Shown here: positions 1 through 9,700 of the stretch, one piece after another
Position numbering within the stretch: the stretch's first letter is position 1
Layout: the number at the start of each line of letters is the position of its first letter
From: Kipferlia bialata
Lineage: Eukaryota > Fornicata
Reading direction: 5' to 3'
Length of the DNA: 23,213 bases
Assembly (NCBI GenBank): GCA_003568945.1
Contig: BDIP01000265.1
Coordinates: 1 to 23,213 of the forward strand
Position numbers and translations under genes: made by a program
Notes under the pieces: generated by a model
Database searches by the model: none
What the model was told of the DNA's origin: nothing
The model's input: only the letters and a program-made list of their open reading frames with translations

Positions 1-45
1 CCGTCATTTGCATTTCTAGTTTGTGATATTCACAGTTCTCCCCCA

Positions 46-67
46 CCCCCCCCCCCCCCCCCCCCCC
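46..67 (+). repeat. Poly-C tract upstream of the first kelch-like gene
   Basis: An uninterrupted run of 22 C, preceded by CCCCA, 107 bp before the ATG at 175. A similar 13-C run lies 71 bp before the paralog's ATG at 19128. It could be a promoter or leader element shared by the paralogs, or simple slippage. Confidence 0.8.
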
Positions 68-174
68 TTCCCCTCCTACGTGGCTGCCAATTCTTATTCG
101 CTATTTTGGAGACATTACCTGTCAGGATGTCACTAGTCACTATTAGAGCATAGACTAGGCCTAATAATAGTAAC

Positions 175-1173
175 ATGGCTGACCTACCACTGTGGACAGA
201 GTTTGACTGCCCCACCCCTCTCTCTGTCACTCCCTATTACCCCACTGGAGCCATAGAGACTGGACACAACGAGGTACTAGTAAAATCGTCAGATGGACGT
301 GGAGGTTCTAGCCTAGCCCTTGTGCGTCTATTGTCCACTGGGTCTATAGTCAAGGAGTTCATTGAGAGACCAGTTTTCAGTTTCAACCCATGCACGTGTA
401 GTGGGGTGTGTTATGGAGGGGAAGTGTACATTTACAATAACTATCGCCTGGATACACTGCACATACTGGACCTGGCTACCCACACCTGGCGGTCAGTGAG
501 TACTACACTTAAGACACACATGGGGAACACTTTCGGAGGCTCCAGGAACCTGACGCGGCTACTTTGTGATGAGACTAGTATACTGATAGTGGGGCAAGGG
601 TATGTGGAGGCGGGAAACGGCTGGGCAGAAGTGAGGGGTGTGTGGAGGTATGACCCTGAGACAGAGGTGATGGAGTGTGTCTCATCGCACACAGATGAAT
701 CACGCCAGCCAGACATGGATGGTGCTTTCATTGTGGATGGAAGCCCTCACATTGTGGCTGGTATATCCGTGTTCAGTCATAGTATGGATAGTACTCCCAC
801 AGGCGGCTGGATTCAAGCGCCTGAGACAGAGTGTTTTGAGACTGGCGTCCATACATACATTCTACCTGTTACCTTTAGTGGGATGGTTGGCAAGTGCTTC
901 ATGTACGGGCCCGTACTCCCTACTCTCAGTGATCTGTCACTCTTGTGTGCATGGGATACCATATCACACGAGTGGGGGGTGTGGGGGGAGACAGAGGATT
1001 ATGCCGCTGTCCTGTTCTCTCCCTCCAATGTTCTTTGGTACGAAGTCAGGTCTCAGACTGATGTTCAGTCCTGCTACCTGCGTTACCTTGACCCTGGGCT
1101 ACTGTACCCCCATGAGTCACGGATGTGGGCCGGTAGTGGTAGACTCTTGGTCCCACACTTGGACGTTGACTAA
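175..1173 (+). CDS. Kelch-like beta-propeller protein, intronless (paralog of the gene at 19128)
   Basis: Single open frame of 332 residues from ATG to TAA. Kelch-like blade features are visible: a Gly-Gly pair followed by a Trp-ending strand, as in CSGVCYGGEVYIY (about residues 75-87) then LDLATHTW (about 98-105), GVWRYDPETE (about 160-170) and CAWDTISHEWGVW (about 258-270). Kelch propellers usually serve as protein-interaction platforms; no catalytic residues, signal peptide or membrane segment is evident. It is roughly 40 percent identical by eye to the 325-aa product at 19128-20105, sharing TGHNEVLV, LALVRLLS.GSI and LDLATHTW. The start is the first in-frame ATG, 107 bp after a 22-base C run. 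The lack of introns contrasts with the intron-dense neighbours. The specific role is unknown; the propeller call is fairly secure, the function is not. Confidence 0.85.
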   Translation: MADLPLWTEFDCPTPLSVTPYYPTGAIETGHNEVLVKSSDGRGGSSLALVRLLSTGSIVKEFIERPVFSFNPCTCSGVCYGGEVYIYNNYRLDTLHILDLATHTWRSVSTTLKTHMGNTFGGSRNLTRLLCDETSILIVGQGYVEAGNGWAEVRGVWRYDPETEVMECVSSHTDESRQPDMDGAFIVDGSPHIVAGISVFSHSMDSTPTGGWIQAPETECFETGVHTYILPVTFSGMVGKCFMYGPVLPTLSDLSLLCAWDTISHEWGVWGETEDYAAVLFSPSNVLWYEVRSQTDVQSCYLRYLDPGLLYPHESRMWAGSGRLLVPHLDVD

Positions 1174-1440
1174 TCTATATTAGAGAGTAACTCATAGCTT
1201 CTAGTCAACCGCTGAATGATTGAGTTGTATGTGTGCAATATTATGTCTGTCCAATAATATAGATCCAGTGAAATAGAAACAAAGTCATTCTCAAGTATTA
1301 GTTGTACAATCTATTGAATTAGAAAGAGGCCTCGTTATAGGCAGTGACTACAGCAGTCACTTGTGCCAGCTGTCTGTTGTTTTGAGCATGCTATACATGC
1401 TGAAGGGTTAGTGTTAGTATCAGCATCAGTGTTTGATCCA
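1174..1440. other. Convergent intergenic spacer with an echo of the transporter's coding end
   Basis: This 267-bp spacer separates the stop of the first kelch-like gene from the stop of the minus-strand transporter. I see no reading frame or RNA gene. At 1365-1407 it repeats the last codons and stop of the transporter exon at 1441 (CAGCTGTCTGTT, then GAGCATGCT), about 75 bp further downstream in that gene's direction. Confidence 0.6.
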
Positions 1441-4400
1441 TCAGCTGTCTGTTCTGAACATGCTGAATGACCCCCCCTCTGTCTCAGAGTTGGCAGGGGT
1501 CAGTCTCTCCCTCTCTCCGGTGTTGGCACCCTTCTCCTGGGGTTGGAAGGGAGACATATATACTATCACTATATAACAGGTTATATGTATGGTTTGCAAG
1601 ATAGATGGAGAGTCGGAGGTGCCCAGTGTTGGCACTATTCACCTAGGGTTAAGAGGAAGAAGATCTATTTTTTGTATTATTGTCTATATTGTGATTGTCT
1701 CATACCTTGAGGTACCCTCCGTGGACGTACACTCCAAACCCTGTAACGACCAGAATGACAGACACAAGCTGGGGTAAATTAATAACTGATATGGATAATA
1801 CACTATAGATATTATCACACTTATAGTACCCACCTCGTATGTAGTCCATGCCTCCCCATACAGCATGACACACCCTATATCAACATATATATACAGACAC
1901 ATATATATTTACTAATACACTATTAGGCCTACTTACATACCTTGTACGTGGTCCATGCCTCCCCATAGAGCATGACACACCCTATGATGACAACGACCCT
2001 TCTGATCATGTCCACAATGCCTGGGGGGTGAGATGCATATACATGTAGCTCATAACCTATATAGATACTATATCCGTACCTACAAACAGTGCCGATGCCA
2101 CCATGCACGTGAGACTTCGAGTATATGTACATATAATAATGAACATGTATTAACCAATATCTGAACCTACATATAGAGCTGCACGTGTAGAACTTGAACA
2201 TATACCAGTATAGACACACTACAATAATATAGAATCTATATACTAATATATACATATATTCTACACACATATATATATCCATACCTACAAACACTGAATA
2301 CAATCAATAATCTATAAATGAGTGGTAGTGTATCTATATACTTAATGATGTACATGTATATATATATATATCCATACCTACGAACAGCGCCGATGCCAGC
2401 ATGCACGTGTAGAACTTGAACAGATAGCCAAGCTGCTTGGACATGGCAACGCCTGAGGCTAAGACAAGGGAAAAGAACAAGAGGGATAACAATTTGACGA
2501 CATTAAACACAAATACAGCCATCCTACTTGGCACTGGTATGACTGCAAACAGAGAGGATTATTCACCAGACTACGTAAATTAGAGTGCGCCAGTAAGCAA
2601 TTTCAAATATAGATATACATAACAAATAGTGAATATATATATAATACTTGTCTACCTATTGACACTATCCAGTACATGTTGTCTGTGATGTCCCAATCCT
2701 GGTTCTCACCTGAGATAAAGGGCGTAGAGGGAATATAATGGTGTAGATAGGAGGATGAGTCAGCAAGGTGTATAAACATATACATCTGAGGATGTGGGGG
2801 ATAACAAGGGAAAAGAGGAAGGTGAAGACAAGTCATCCCAGACCTGGTTCTCACCTGGGGATGAGGGTGTATGATAGAATTATTAATTATTATCAACAAG
2901 TATACAAACACATAAAATATATATTCGTATATATGCCACATACCCACGATCCAGGGCATTGGCAGGACCAGCAGGAACGACACGAGACCGTTGTAGAAGG
3001 CAGTCTGGGTGACATCCTAATAGTGAGTAATAACACTAGTCACATGACATATACACGAGTATACTTGAATACATGGGTATATGAATGAGACCAGACCGTT
3101 GTAGAAGGCAGTCTGGGTGACGTCCTGATGGTCAGCGTGTGTGATGATCGGAGTTCACTACAATATGTGAAGAGGGGGAGCAAATGAAGGTACTCTAAGA
3201 AGACAGTCTGGGTGGTTACGGCTACTGTATATATACATATGTATATTATATACCTCCGCCGTCCTCTGGTTCTTGGGCACCCTGGCATCCTCAAACAGAT
3301 ATATATATATATATATATATATATCTATATCTATATCTATATCATATACATATACATGTATACTACTATACATATGATATCATACCTACGCCGTCCTCTG
3401 GATATTGGGCACCTCGAACAGATATGATAGATATATTTATGAAATAGATGTAGATGTATAAACAGCAGTTACTACTATACTTCTATATACCTCCGCCGTC
3501 CTCTGGTTCTTGGGCACCCTGGCATCCTCGAACAGCACCTGGGCAAGGCAGGTCTGGAGGGCATCTGGAGTGAGAAGTACAGAAGTACAGAAGTAGAGAA
3601 GTAGAGAAGTACAGAATAAATACATATATATATTCATATGAAGCACATAATACATTAGAACAAGGCGAGACAGGTCTGGAGAGCATCTGGGGGGAGGTGG
3701 TATATATGTCACTAGAAATGTATATGTATTAGGATCATAATACTAAGAAGAATACCATACCTATGAATGTACTGGTCAGGCTGCATACAAAGCTAAATCA
3801 TAATTATATATATACCATAATTGTATATCTATATATGTATATAAAAATGGTTCATACCCATACCTATGAATGCACTGGCCAGGCTGCATGCAAATGCCAT
3901 GGCATACCCAGTGTCCTTGAGGATGGGGTAGGAGGCGTCCTGATATAAGACATACTTCAACATATATATAATACCGATGTATCAGTCCAACATATGTCAG
4001 TGGTGACAAGCCCGATTGATATATGCTCATATATATGTGCCCTATATATTTAAGCACTCATCTATATGCGTACATACCTCTGGTTCAAACCCTATGACGC
4101 ATATGCCAGTGATGACAAGCCCAATTGATATATATATATACATATGAACCATATATATATATATATACGTATACATGTATCTATCTGTATGGGTACAAAC
4201 CTCTGGTTCAAACCCTATGACGCATATGCCAGTGGTGACAAGGACAACGGCTATCAGGTTGTGGGGGGTGAACCTGGGTTAGGGGCTGAGAGAAAGAGAG
4301 AAACACATACTATGTATAAACCGCATATGGAAATGTAGGCAAAGGGGAAGAGGCTACTGCACACTTACGCAATTAGAATCAAGTTAGGTGCACGTACTTC

Positions 4401-6062
4401 ATTCCAACCATGACCCTGGACAGAACAATATACATATACATATATATATATAATATACTACGAGGTAGGGGGTACTCACTTCTTGCCAACCATGATCCTG
4501 GAGAGTATAAGGTTGAAGGGGAGGCTGCTGCTCTTGATGATCATGTACACACTGCCTGAAGTAAGAGTATATACATGTATATATATATGTATATATATAT
4601 ATATATATATATAAGACTACGTATACAAACATATATGTTGGGAGGCTGCAGCTCTTGATGATCATGTACACACTGCCTGGGGTGAGTGAATGTGTATACA
4701 TAAATCATAAGAATACACATTCTATGACACATATACTATTCGTAAGTATATACAGAGAAACAGGGGATAAGTGATATGCTCTTGATGATCATGTACACAC
4801 TGCCTGGGGGTAAGAATATATAAATATATGTATATAAGTACTCTACATAGACTATATATATAATGTATACTGTATAAACTCAAATGATCATGTACACAAT
4901 GTCCGAGACACACACACACATCATATAAATATGTGTGTGTGGGGAGGGGGGGGGGGGTGATTGTATATACATATATATATCAGGACTATTATATATATAT
5001 ATCCAATAACACCTGGGAGCGCATTGAGCCCTATGCTAAGGAGGCTGATGTGGACACCATCCAGGACACCCAGGAAGGTATACCTAGAGTGAGACTATCA
5101 TATGATAATACAATATATAATACAATATTGTATATTCCAATTAAACACAAATAATGGTATATGAGATGTGGACACCATCCAGAACATCCAAGGAGGTGTA
5201 TCGGGGGGTTAAGATATTAGGGTGGATATACTAATACCTGAGATTGAGACACACATATACAAACACATGACATATAGTTACACCACTGAAACAATCTAGA
5301 GTCCATACCTGGAGAATATCCTCTGCGATTGGAATTATATACGTTTCAGAGGCAGTAAATGACACCACGTGAATATGGAAGATAGACCACCACTACTACC
5401 GGCACATGTATACCTGGAGAACATCCTCTTGAGGTGTGCCACCCACTCAAAGGATGGCTTGTGGTATGTGTTGTCACCACTGATACGCGTGTAGACCTAG
5501 GAGTCAGCATATGAATACATGTCCATACAGCAATATATACAGACCGAATATCTCCTATGAGAATGATACGATACTCTCATACCAGTGATGCTGCATTGGC
5601 AGGCCACCCAGCAATATCTATAAATATATATATATATATATATTTTTATATATATGCTATTCGTATGACATATATATATAATACTCGTATGATATGTGTA
5701 TATACTATCATACCAGTGATGCTGCATTGACAGGCCATCCAGCAACACACACACATATATATGATATATATGTCAGCCAGCAATATCTATACTTATATAC
5801 ATATCTCTTATTCGTTTGATATATATAGATATATGCTTCGTATGGTATGTCTCCATACCAGTGACGCTGCATTGACAGGCCACCCAGCTATGTATACATC
5901 TATATATATATATATCTATCATAATTTATATATAATTATCATATGATGTATACTGTCCATACCAGTGATGCTGCATTGACAGGCCACCCAGCTGTGAGGA
6001 ACACGGCACCCAGCCAGGGGTAGGAAATGCCTAGGAGTTAGATGTCAATAGTATAGAATGAC

Positions 6063-6099
<37 letters not shown>

Positions 6100-6613
6100 C
6101 TGTACCCAGCCAGGGGTAGAGGATGCTTAGAAGTTGGATGAATATGAGAGGACATATAATCACTATACGAATACTAGTGTAGAGAGAGAGGGAGAAAGGA
6201 AGTGGCGGGGGGCATAGTTCATTCCGGACTTGGGATACCACCTCTTAGATGGTGGAGAGGAAAGGAATGAGAAGGTAACACATATTGCAGAGAGGGGCAA
6301 GTCGCTGAAAGTGTCCCAACATATATAGTGATACGGGAATTGACATAGGATGTTGAAGTGAAGGGGGGATAGGGGTACCTAGCACATCGTCGTTGTACTT
6401 GACCAGCAGAGACTGTGCACTGAAGCATATCAGGAAGAGCAGAGACACTATGCCAGTCTTGACTGTGTGCCAGGTGACCATGTCACTCAGTCCCCCGCTC
6501 TCTCTCTCTCCCACACTCACACCACTCTCCACATCAGCCACGGTATCTACTGACCCACTACCAGTGTCAATTACAAGGGCATTGGGCCTTAGATACGGTC
6601 CCTTGCGCGTCAT
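1441..6613 (-). CDS. CRT-like ten-TM transporter (drug/metabolite transporter superfamily), 14 exons, 398 aa
   Basis: Exons on the minus strand: 6613-6379, 6030-5963, 5496-5414, 5083-5013, 4555-4480, 4273-4201, 3939-3864, 3564-3491, 3016-2944, 2709-2656, 2452-2378, 2020-1941, 1768-1706, 1536-1441. All introns are GT-AG and the joined 1197 nt stay in frame to TGA. The product has an acidic N-tail of about 50 residues, ten hydrophobic spans and a short hydrophilic C-tail. Segment 4 with its loop (SVYMIIKSSSLPFNLILS, about 154-171, then KKFTPHNLIAVVLVTTGI) and the late VDMIRRVVVIIGCVMLYGE (about 321-339) match the internal-repeat pattern of DMT carriers; LPFN..LS resembles the IP.NM..S stretch of CRT-like proteins. 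CRT proteins move small peptides, drugs or ions across digestive-vacuole or lysosome-type membranes. SLC35F6-like is the main alternative. Internal exons are strikingly uniform (54-83 nt). Nearly all introns carry exon-end echoes. It is divergently paired with the polycystin gene. Confidence 0.72.
1623..1652 (-). repeat. Echo of the 5' end of transporter exon 14
   Basis: Repeats the acceptor side and first codons of the last exon (1518-1548; GTGTTGGCAC shared) inside the preceding intron. It retains an AG acceptor but is degenerate. Confidence 0.55.
1833..1878 (-). repeat. Echo of the 3' end of transporter exon 12
   Basis: About 45 nt matching 1941-1985 with four differences, three of them synonymous in the exon frame. 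A GT donor is preserved at its end. It lies in the intron after exon 12. Confidence 0.85.
2074..2302 (-). repeat. Echoes of the 3' end of transporter exon 11 (three, increasingly degraded)
   Basis: The copy at 2074-2120 matches 2372-2420 well and keeps the donor. Shorter pieces lie at 2178-2200 (GCACGTGTAGAACTTGAAC shared) and 2277-2302 (CCATACCTAC shared). The two real-exon differences at GCG/GCA and TTC/TTT codons are synonymous. Confidence 0.7.
2840..2866 (-). repeat. Echo of the 5' end of transporter exon 10
   Basis: CCTGGTTCTCACCTG is shared with 2698-2712, so the acceptor and first codons of exon 10 are repeated upstream in the same intron. Confidence 0.7.
3083..3215 (-). repeat. Echoes of the 5' end of transporter exon 9
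   Basis: The copy at 3083-3130 matches 2970-3018. It would encode the same DVTQTAFYNGLVSF stretch, with all four differences I see in the aligned codons synonymous. A shorter piece (ACAGTCTGGGTG) lies near 3200. Confidence 0.85.
3248..3424 (-). repeat. Echoes of the 3' end of transporter exon 8 (two)
   Basis: The copy at 3248-3298 is nearly identical to 3488-3536 (one synonymous change) and keeps the GT donor. The copy at 3384-3424 is more decayed, with a nine-base in-frame deletion and a stop in place of the last Glu codon. A (TA)n tract of about 25 bp separates them. Confidence 0.88.
3658..3692 (-). repeat. Echo of the 5' end of transporter exon 8
   Basis: GACAGGTCTGGAGAGCATCTGG parallels 3547-3567, with an AG acceptor still present. 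Exon 8 is therefore echoed on both sides. Confidence 0.8.
3756..3795 (-). repeat. Echo of the 3' end of transporter exon 7
   Basis: Matches 3858-3898 (ACCTATGAATG, CAGGCTGCAT shared) and includes the donor. Confidence 0.82.
3988..4128 (-). repeat. Echoes of the 3' end of transporter exon 6 (two)
   Basis: 4078-4122 repeats 4199-4243 with essentially one difference over the exon end, donor included. 3988-4016 is a shorter copy sharing CAGTGGTGACAAG. Confidence 0.87.
4386..4430 (-). repeat. Echo of the 3' end of transporter exon 5
   Basis: CCAACCATGACCCTGGA parallels CCAACCATGATCCTGGA at 4486-4502, and a GT donor is retained at the copy's end. Confidence 0.8.
4640..4910 (-). repeat. Echoes of the 5' end of transporter exon 5 (three)
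   Basis: Copies at 4640-4690, 4779-4812 and about 4884-4910 share TGATCATGTACACA with 4537-4550, at 100-135-bp spacing. The first two keep the acceptor followed by the CTNAC-type motif; the third is decayed. Confidence 0.87.
4941..4957. repeat. G-rich tract in a transporter intron
   Basis: A 17-bp purine tract of GGGGA followed by 12 G, with a GT repeat just upstream. It is C-rich on the transporter's coding strand, like the other homopolymer tracts placed within introns. Confidence 0.9.
5160..5200 (-). repeat. Echo of transporter exon 4 (5' part)
   Basis: GATGTGGACACCATCCAG is shared with 5047-5064. The copy has additional changes and lies in the intron between exons 3 and 4. Confidence 0.82.
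5305..5332 (-). repeat. Echo of the 3' end of transporter exon 3
   Basis: ATACCTGGAGAATATCCTCT parallels ATACCTGGAGAACATCCTCT at 5410-5429, donor included. Confidence 0.8.
5576..5892 (-). repeat. Three-copy echo array of the 3' end of transporter exon 2
   Basis: Copies near 5577, 5707 and 5855 repeat about 35 nt ending at the donor of exon 2 (5957-5992; CATACCAGTGA, GCTGCATTG). Of three coding differences, two are synonymous. The TA-rich spacers between units are much more diverged. The intron is 466 bp, against about 100 bp for echo-free introns. Confidence 0.9.
6062..6099. repeat. (GA)n microsatellite
   Basis: A GA dinucleotide tract in the first transporter intron. Read in the gene's direction it is (CT)n, i.e. 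pyrimidine-rich on the coding strand. Confidence 0.95.
6103..6140 (-). repeat. Echo of the 5' end of transporter exon 2
   Basis: ACCCAGCCAGGGGTAG is shared with 6009-6024. Exon 2 thus has echoes on both flanks. Confidence 0.85.
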
Positions 6614-6759
6614 GCACCTACCAAAGCGTATCAGTGCTCGACAAACAGACGCTCACAGACTCAATCAAGGTAAACCCTTCCCCCAATCAAAGGTCAAAAA
6701 CAGCACCGATCCTGATTCTTGATTGACATCTCTTCACTGGAGTGTTAGACCCACCCCCC
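6614..6759. promoter_or_regulatory. Shared divergent promoter region of the CRT-like and polycystin genes
   Basis: Only 146 bp separate the two start codons, so both promoters and leaders must share this stretch. It holds three copies of CAATCAA: 6662-6668 (+), 6684-6690 (+) and 6719-6725 (-, read as TTGATTG). This is a candidate regulatory motif by recurrence only. No TATA box is obvious. Confidence 0.5.
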
Positions 6760-9700
6760 ATGGTGCTTCAGTACCAGAACCTCTCTGGTGGTGACGGACA
6801 CACCCATATATACACCCCATTAGACAGTGATGGGAGCAGTAGCTCTGAGAGTGAAGGAGAGGGGGTGGTAGGTACACCCCAATCAGGTCAAGAGGGGGAG
6901 GGGGAGGGGGAGGGGGTGAGTAGGCTCAGCAGCAGCATGGCTAGGTGGGTGTTTATACGTAAGTACTCTACCATGTGTAACCACTTGACTATGTGCAAGT
7001 GGTCATTCACTGTCTGTATCAATCTAGACACATATTTATATCTATCCACTTCATACTCTGACCCCCAGACACCAGAGGGAACTGACCTCCAACAGATATG
7101 TTCTAATATATGTCTATATATACACTATATACCTTGTTCTCTCTCTATATATATTCACTGACCCATCAGGCACCAGAGGGAACTGGCCTCCAAGAGAAGA
7201 GTGAGGGCAGCACCAGAGAGTGTCAAGGAGGCAAAGGCGGTACGTTGCATGTCTCCCTCTCTCTCTCTCTCTCTCTCTCTTTCTCCACAACCCCTCACTG
7301 TATATAGAGATTGAGATTGAGACAAGACCTATTGGGGTGTGGTTCAGTGTCTACCCCCCCCCCCAGATGAGTGCCTTTCCTCAGATACTATTCCAAAAAT
7401 CTATTATATTATCCTATATTAATATATCCTATATTCTAGTGATACGCTATATACCCACTCACCCGTCAGTTCCTGCGCACATTCATCCCCTACCTGGTAT
7501 TCCTGGGTCTGTTCATATGTGAGGTATATGCCTCCTATCTCTCTCTCTCTCATTCATCCCCCCCCCCTCTCTCTTGGCTACTTCTCTTCTCTCCCCTCTC
7601 CCCGCCTCGTGGGCGAGGTTCTATTTGAATACACGTTCCCTATGTATCTCTCTCTATCCTTCTGTCTCTGTTTGCGCAACTAGTTATTACCAATATTCAC
7701 TCCTCTTCTTCTTATATACTACCTCATGTCCCTCCATCATGTCCCGATAGATGCACTAGTACCCTCCCTCTCTTTCTATGCATATATACTATATGTCGTT
7801 ATACTACCTTCAGGTCTACATCATGTCTAGGGACATGCGGCACTTCCAACACCCCCTCCGTTCTCTTTCTATATGTATGTATCTATTAATGTATGTCAAT
7901 GTATGTACCTAACCCCAGGTCTACATCATGTCTAGGGACATGCGGCACTACTACTTCCTGAGGGGGATAGACAATGCAATGTGAGTATAGTATAGCCGTT
8001 GAGTCCCTAAAGAGACTATTTAACGCAGATGGCAATATTTGTATTGTTGTGCAGTCTCATTATTGTTGCCCTCTCCCCCTAGGTTCGAGAGTACCAATGG
8101 ATCCCCAGCTGCCAATGTCAAACCATACGAGGAGATTCCGGTGAGTTCATGAATGCATATACATAATATATTAAACATGTATCAGTTGTTTGTCGAGTCA
8201 CTAGCCGAGGCAATGACACTATACCGAAGTGGGTGTCAGATGTCTCTTACGCAAGGGCTTTCCCTCATACTTTACCTCTCTCTCTCTCTCTCTCTCTCTC
8301 CACACCTTTTACCTTTAGGACTTTGCCTTGTACTTTGACTGGCTTGAAAGTCCACTCTTACTTGATAATACTGCTAGTGATAGAGTTGTTACAGTCCATT
8401 ATACCTTTCTAACCTTAGGACTTTGCCTCCTACTTTGACTGGCTTGAGGGTTCAGTCTCCACATGGCTGGTGGCAGCAGACTACTACAATGGAGACCCCA
8501 TCCATGAGGATAACATAGGTGCGTAGTTTGTTCGGTATAGTTGAGAGGGTGCACTATCTTCTGTATGGATACTCATTACATGCTATGCCCTGCACCAGTC
8601 CCCCATTAGTATCTAGAGAGTCAGAGATATATGTGACTATGGCGTACATTAACATTGCCTATTGCTTATTGTTTCTAACACTTAGGCTATGCCCTGCACG
8701 AGTCACCTATATATATATACAAATATATATATATAGTGTATATAGTGTATATATGCATGAGTGATGTATGCATACACATATATACTTATGCCAGGCTATG
8801 CCCTGCACCAGTCTCCCATATATTACATGTCACATTCGTGTATAGTTGTGTATATTGTGTATATTGTTATATACTCTACTTAACCCTTAGGCTATGCCCT
8901 GCACCAGTCACCCATCTTTGGAGGACTCAGACTCAGACAGGTATACATGTATTGTTATATGACAAGACTCAAATGTGAATATCACTACATATGCCTGGAT
9001 GCATACATCAAGAAAAAAGAAGTGAAGAAGACTACTGTGCCCTAGCTGATGTTGATGTCTCAGATTGCCACAATAGTATTCATGCAATGGATCTCTCTAG
9101 CAGTCCTGTGTACTCACTATAGGTCAGAGCCACCCAGGAGGACTTCTACTACCCAGACACGGCAGAGGCAATAGGTATTGACTATATACATGCATGTATC
9201 ATACTGTTTGAATATATATGTGCAGAGTTCTATCTCCAGACCCGGCAGAGGCAATAGGTATCACCCCCCCCCCACAAACACACACACACTCCCACACACA
9301 CAAGTGAATCCGTCCATTAGTGACATTGTTTATGTATGTATTATTTAGTACTACTCTAATATGGCCAGTGCAATCAGGGTGCAAATACGTATTCACATAC
9401 ATTACACATATATATAAATTCCTCAATAACCGTCGGCCTGTTAGACCATGTCTTCTACCCCGATGTCAGTGGCAGGGAGCCGCCACTCTCTCTCTCTCCC
9501 TATATATATATATACAACATTGTACTGACGCTTATACCAGGCCTCCTAGACCATGTCTTCTACCCCGATGTGAGTGGGAGGGGTCACCATGAGGACACTG
9601 CCATGCACTGCGGGGTGGAGTGGCAGAGCGCAGAGGACCTAGGCGGAAAGGTATATTCATATATTCATACAAATATATATTTATTTGCATGTGCATAATA

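Noticed and set aside
1174-1200. A Giardia-like AGTRAA poly(A) signal near the first kelch stop (AGTAAC)
   Set aside because: It is one mismatched occurrence and not consistently present after the other stops.
3300-3345. (TA)n tracts as telomere, centromere or mobile-element remains
   Set aside because: They are simple dinucleotide repeats found in many introns here, with no terminal repeats or coding parts of an element.
4993-5154. A plus-strand peptide (NTWERIEPYAKEADVDTIQDTQE) that looks exonic
   Set aside because: It is antisense to transporter exon 4, which encodes a membrane segment and joins in frame on both sides.
6742-6759. An in-frame GTG start for the channel
   Set aside because: ATG at 6760 is in the same frame, and nuclear genes rarely use GTG.
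6945-6957. A strong-looking donor GTAAGT at 6959 for channel exon 1
   Set aside because: Joining from there to 7170 gives a stop within a dozen codons. The donor at 6945 (GTGGGT) keeps the frame.
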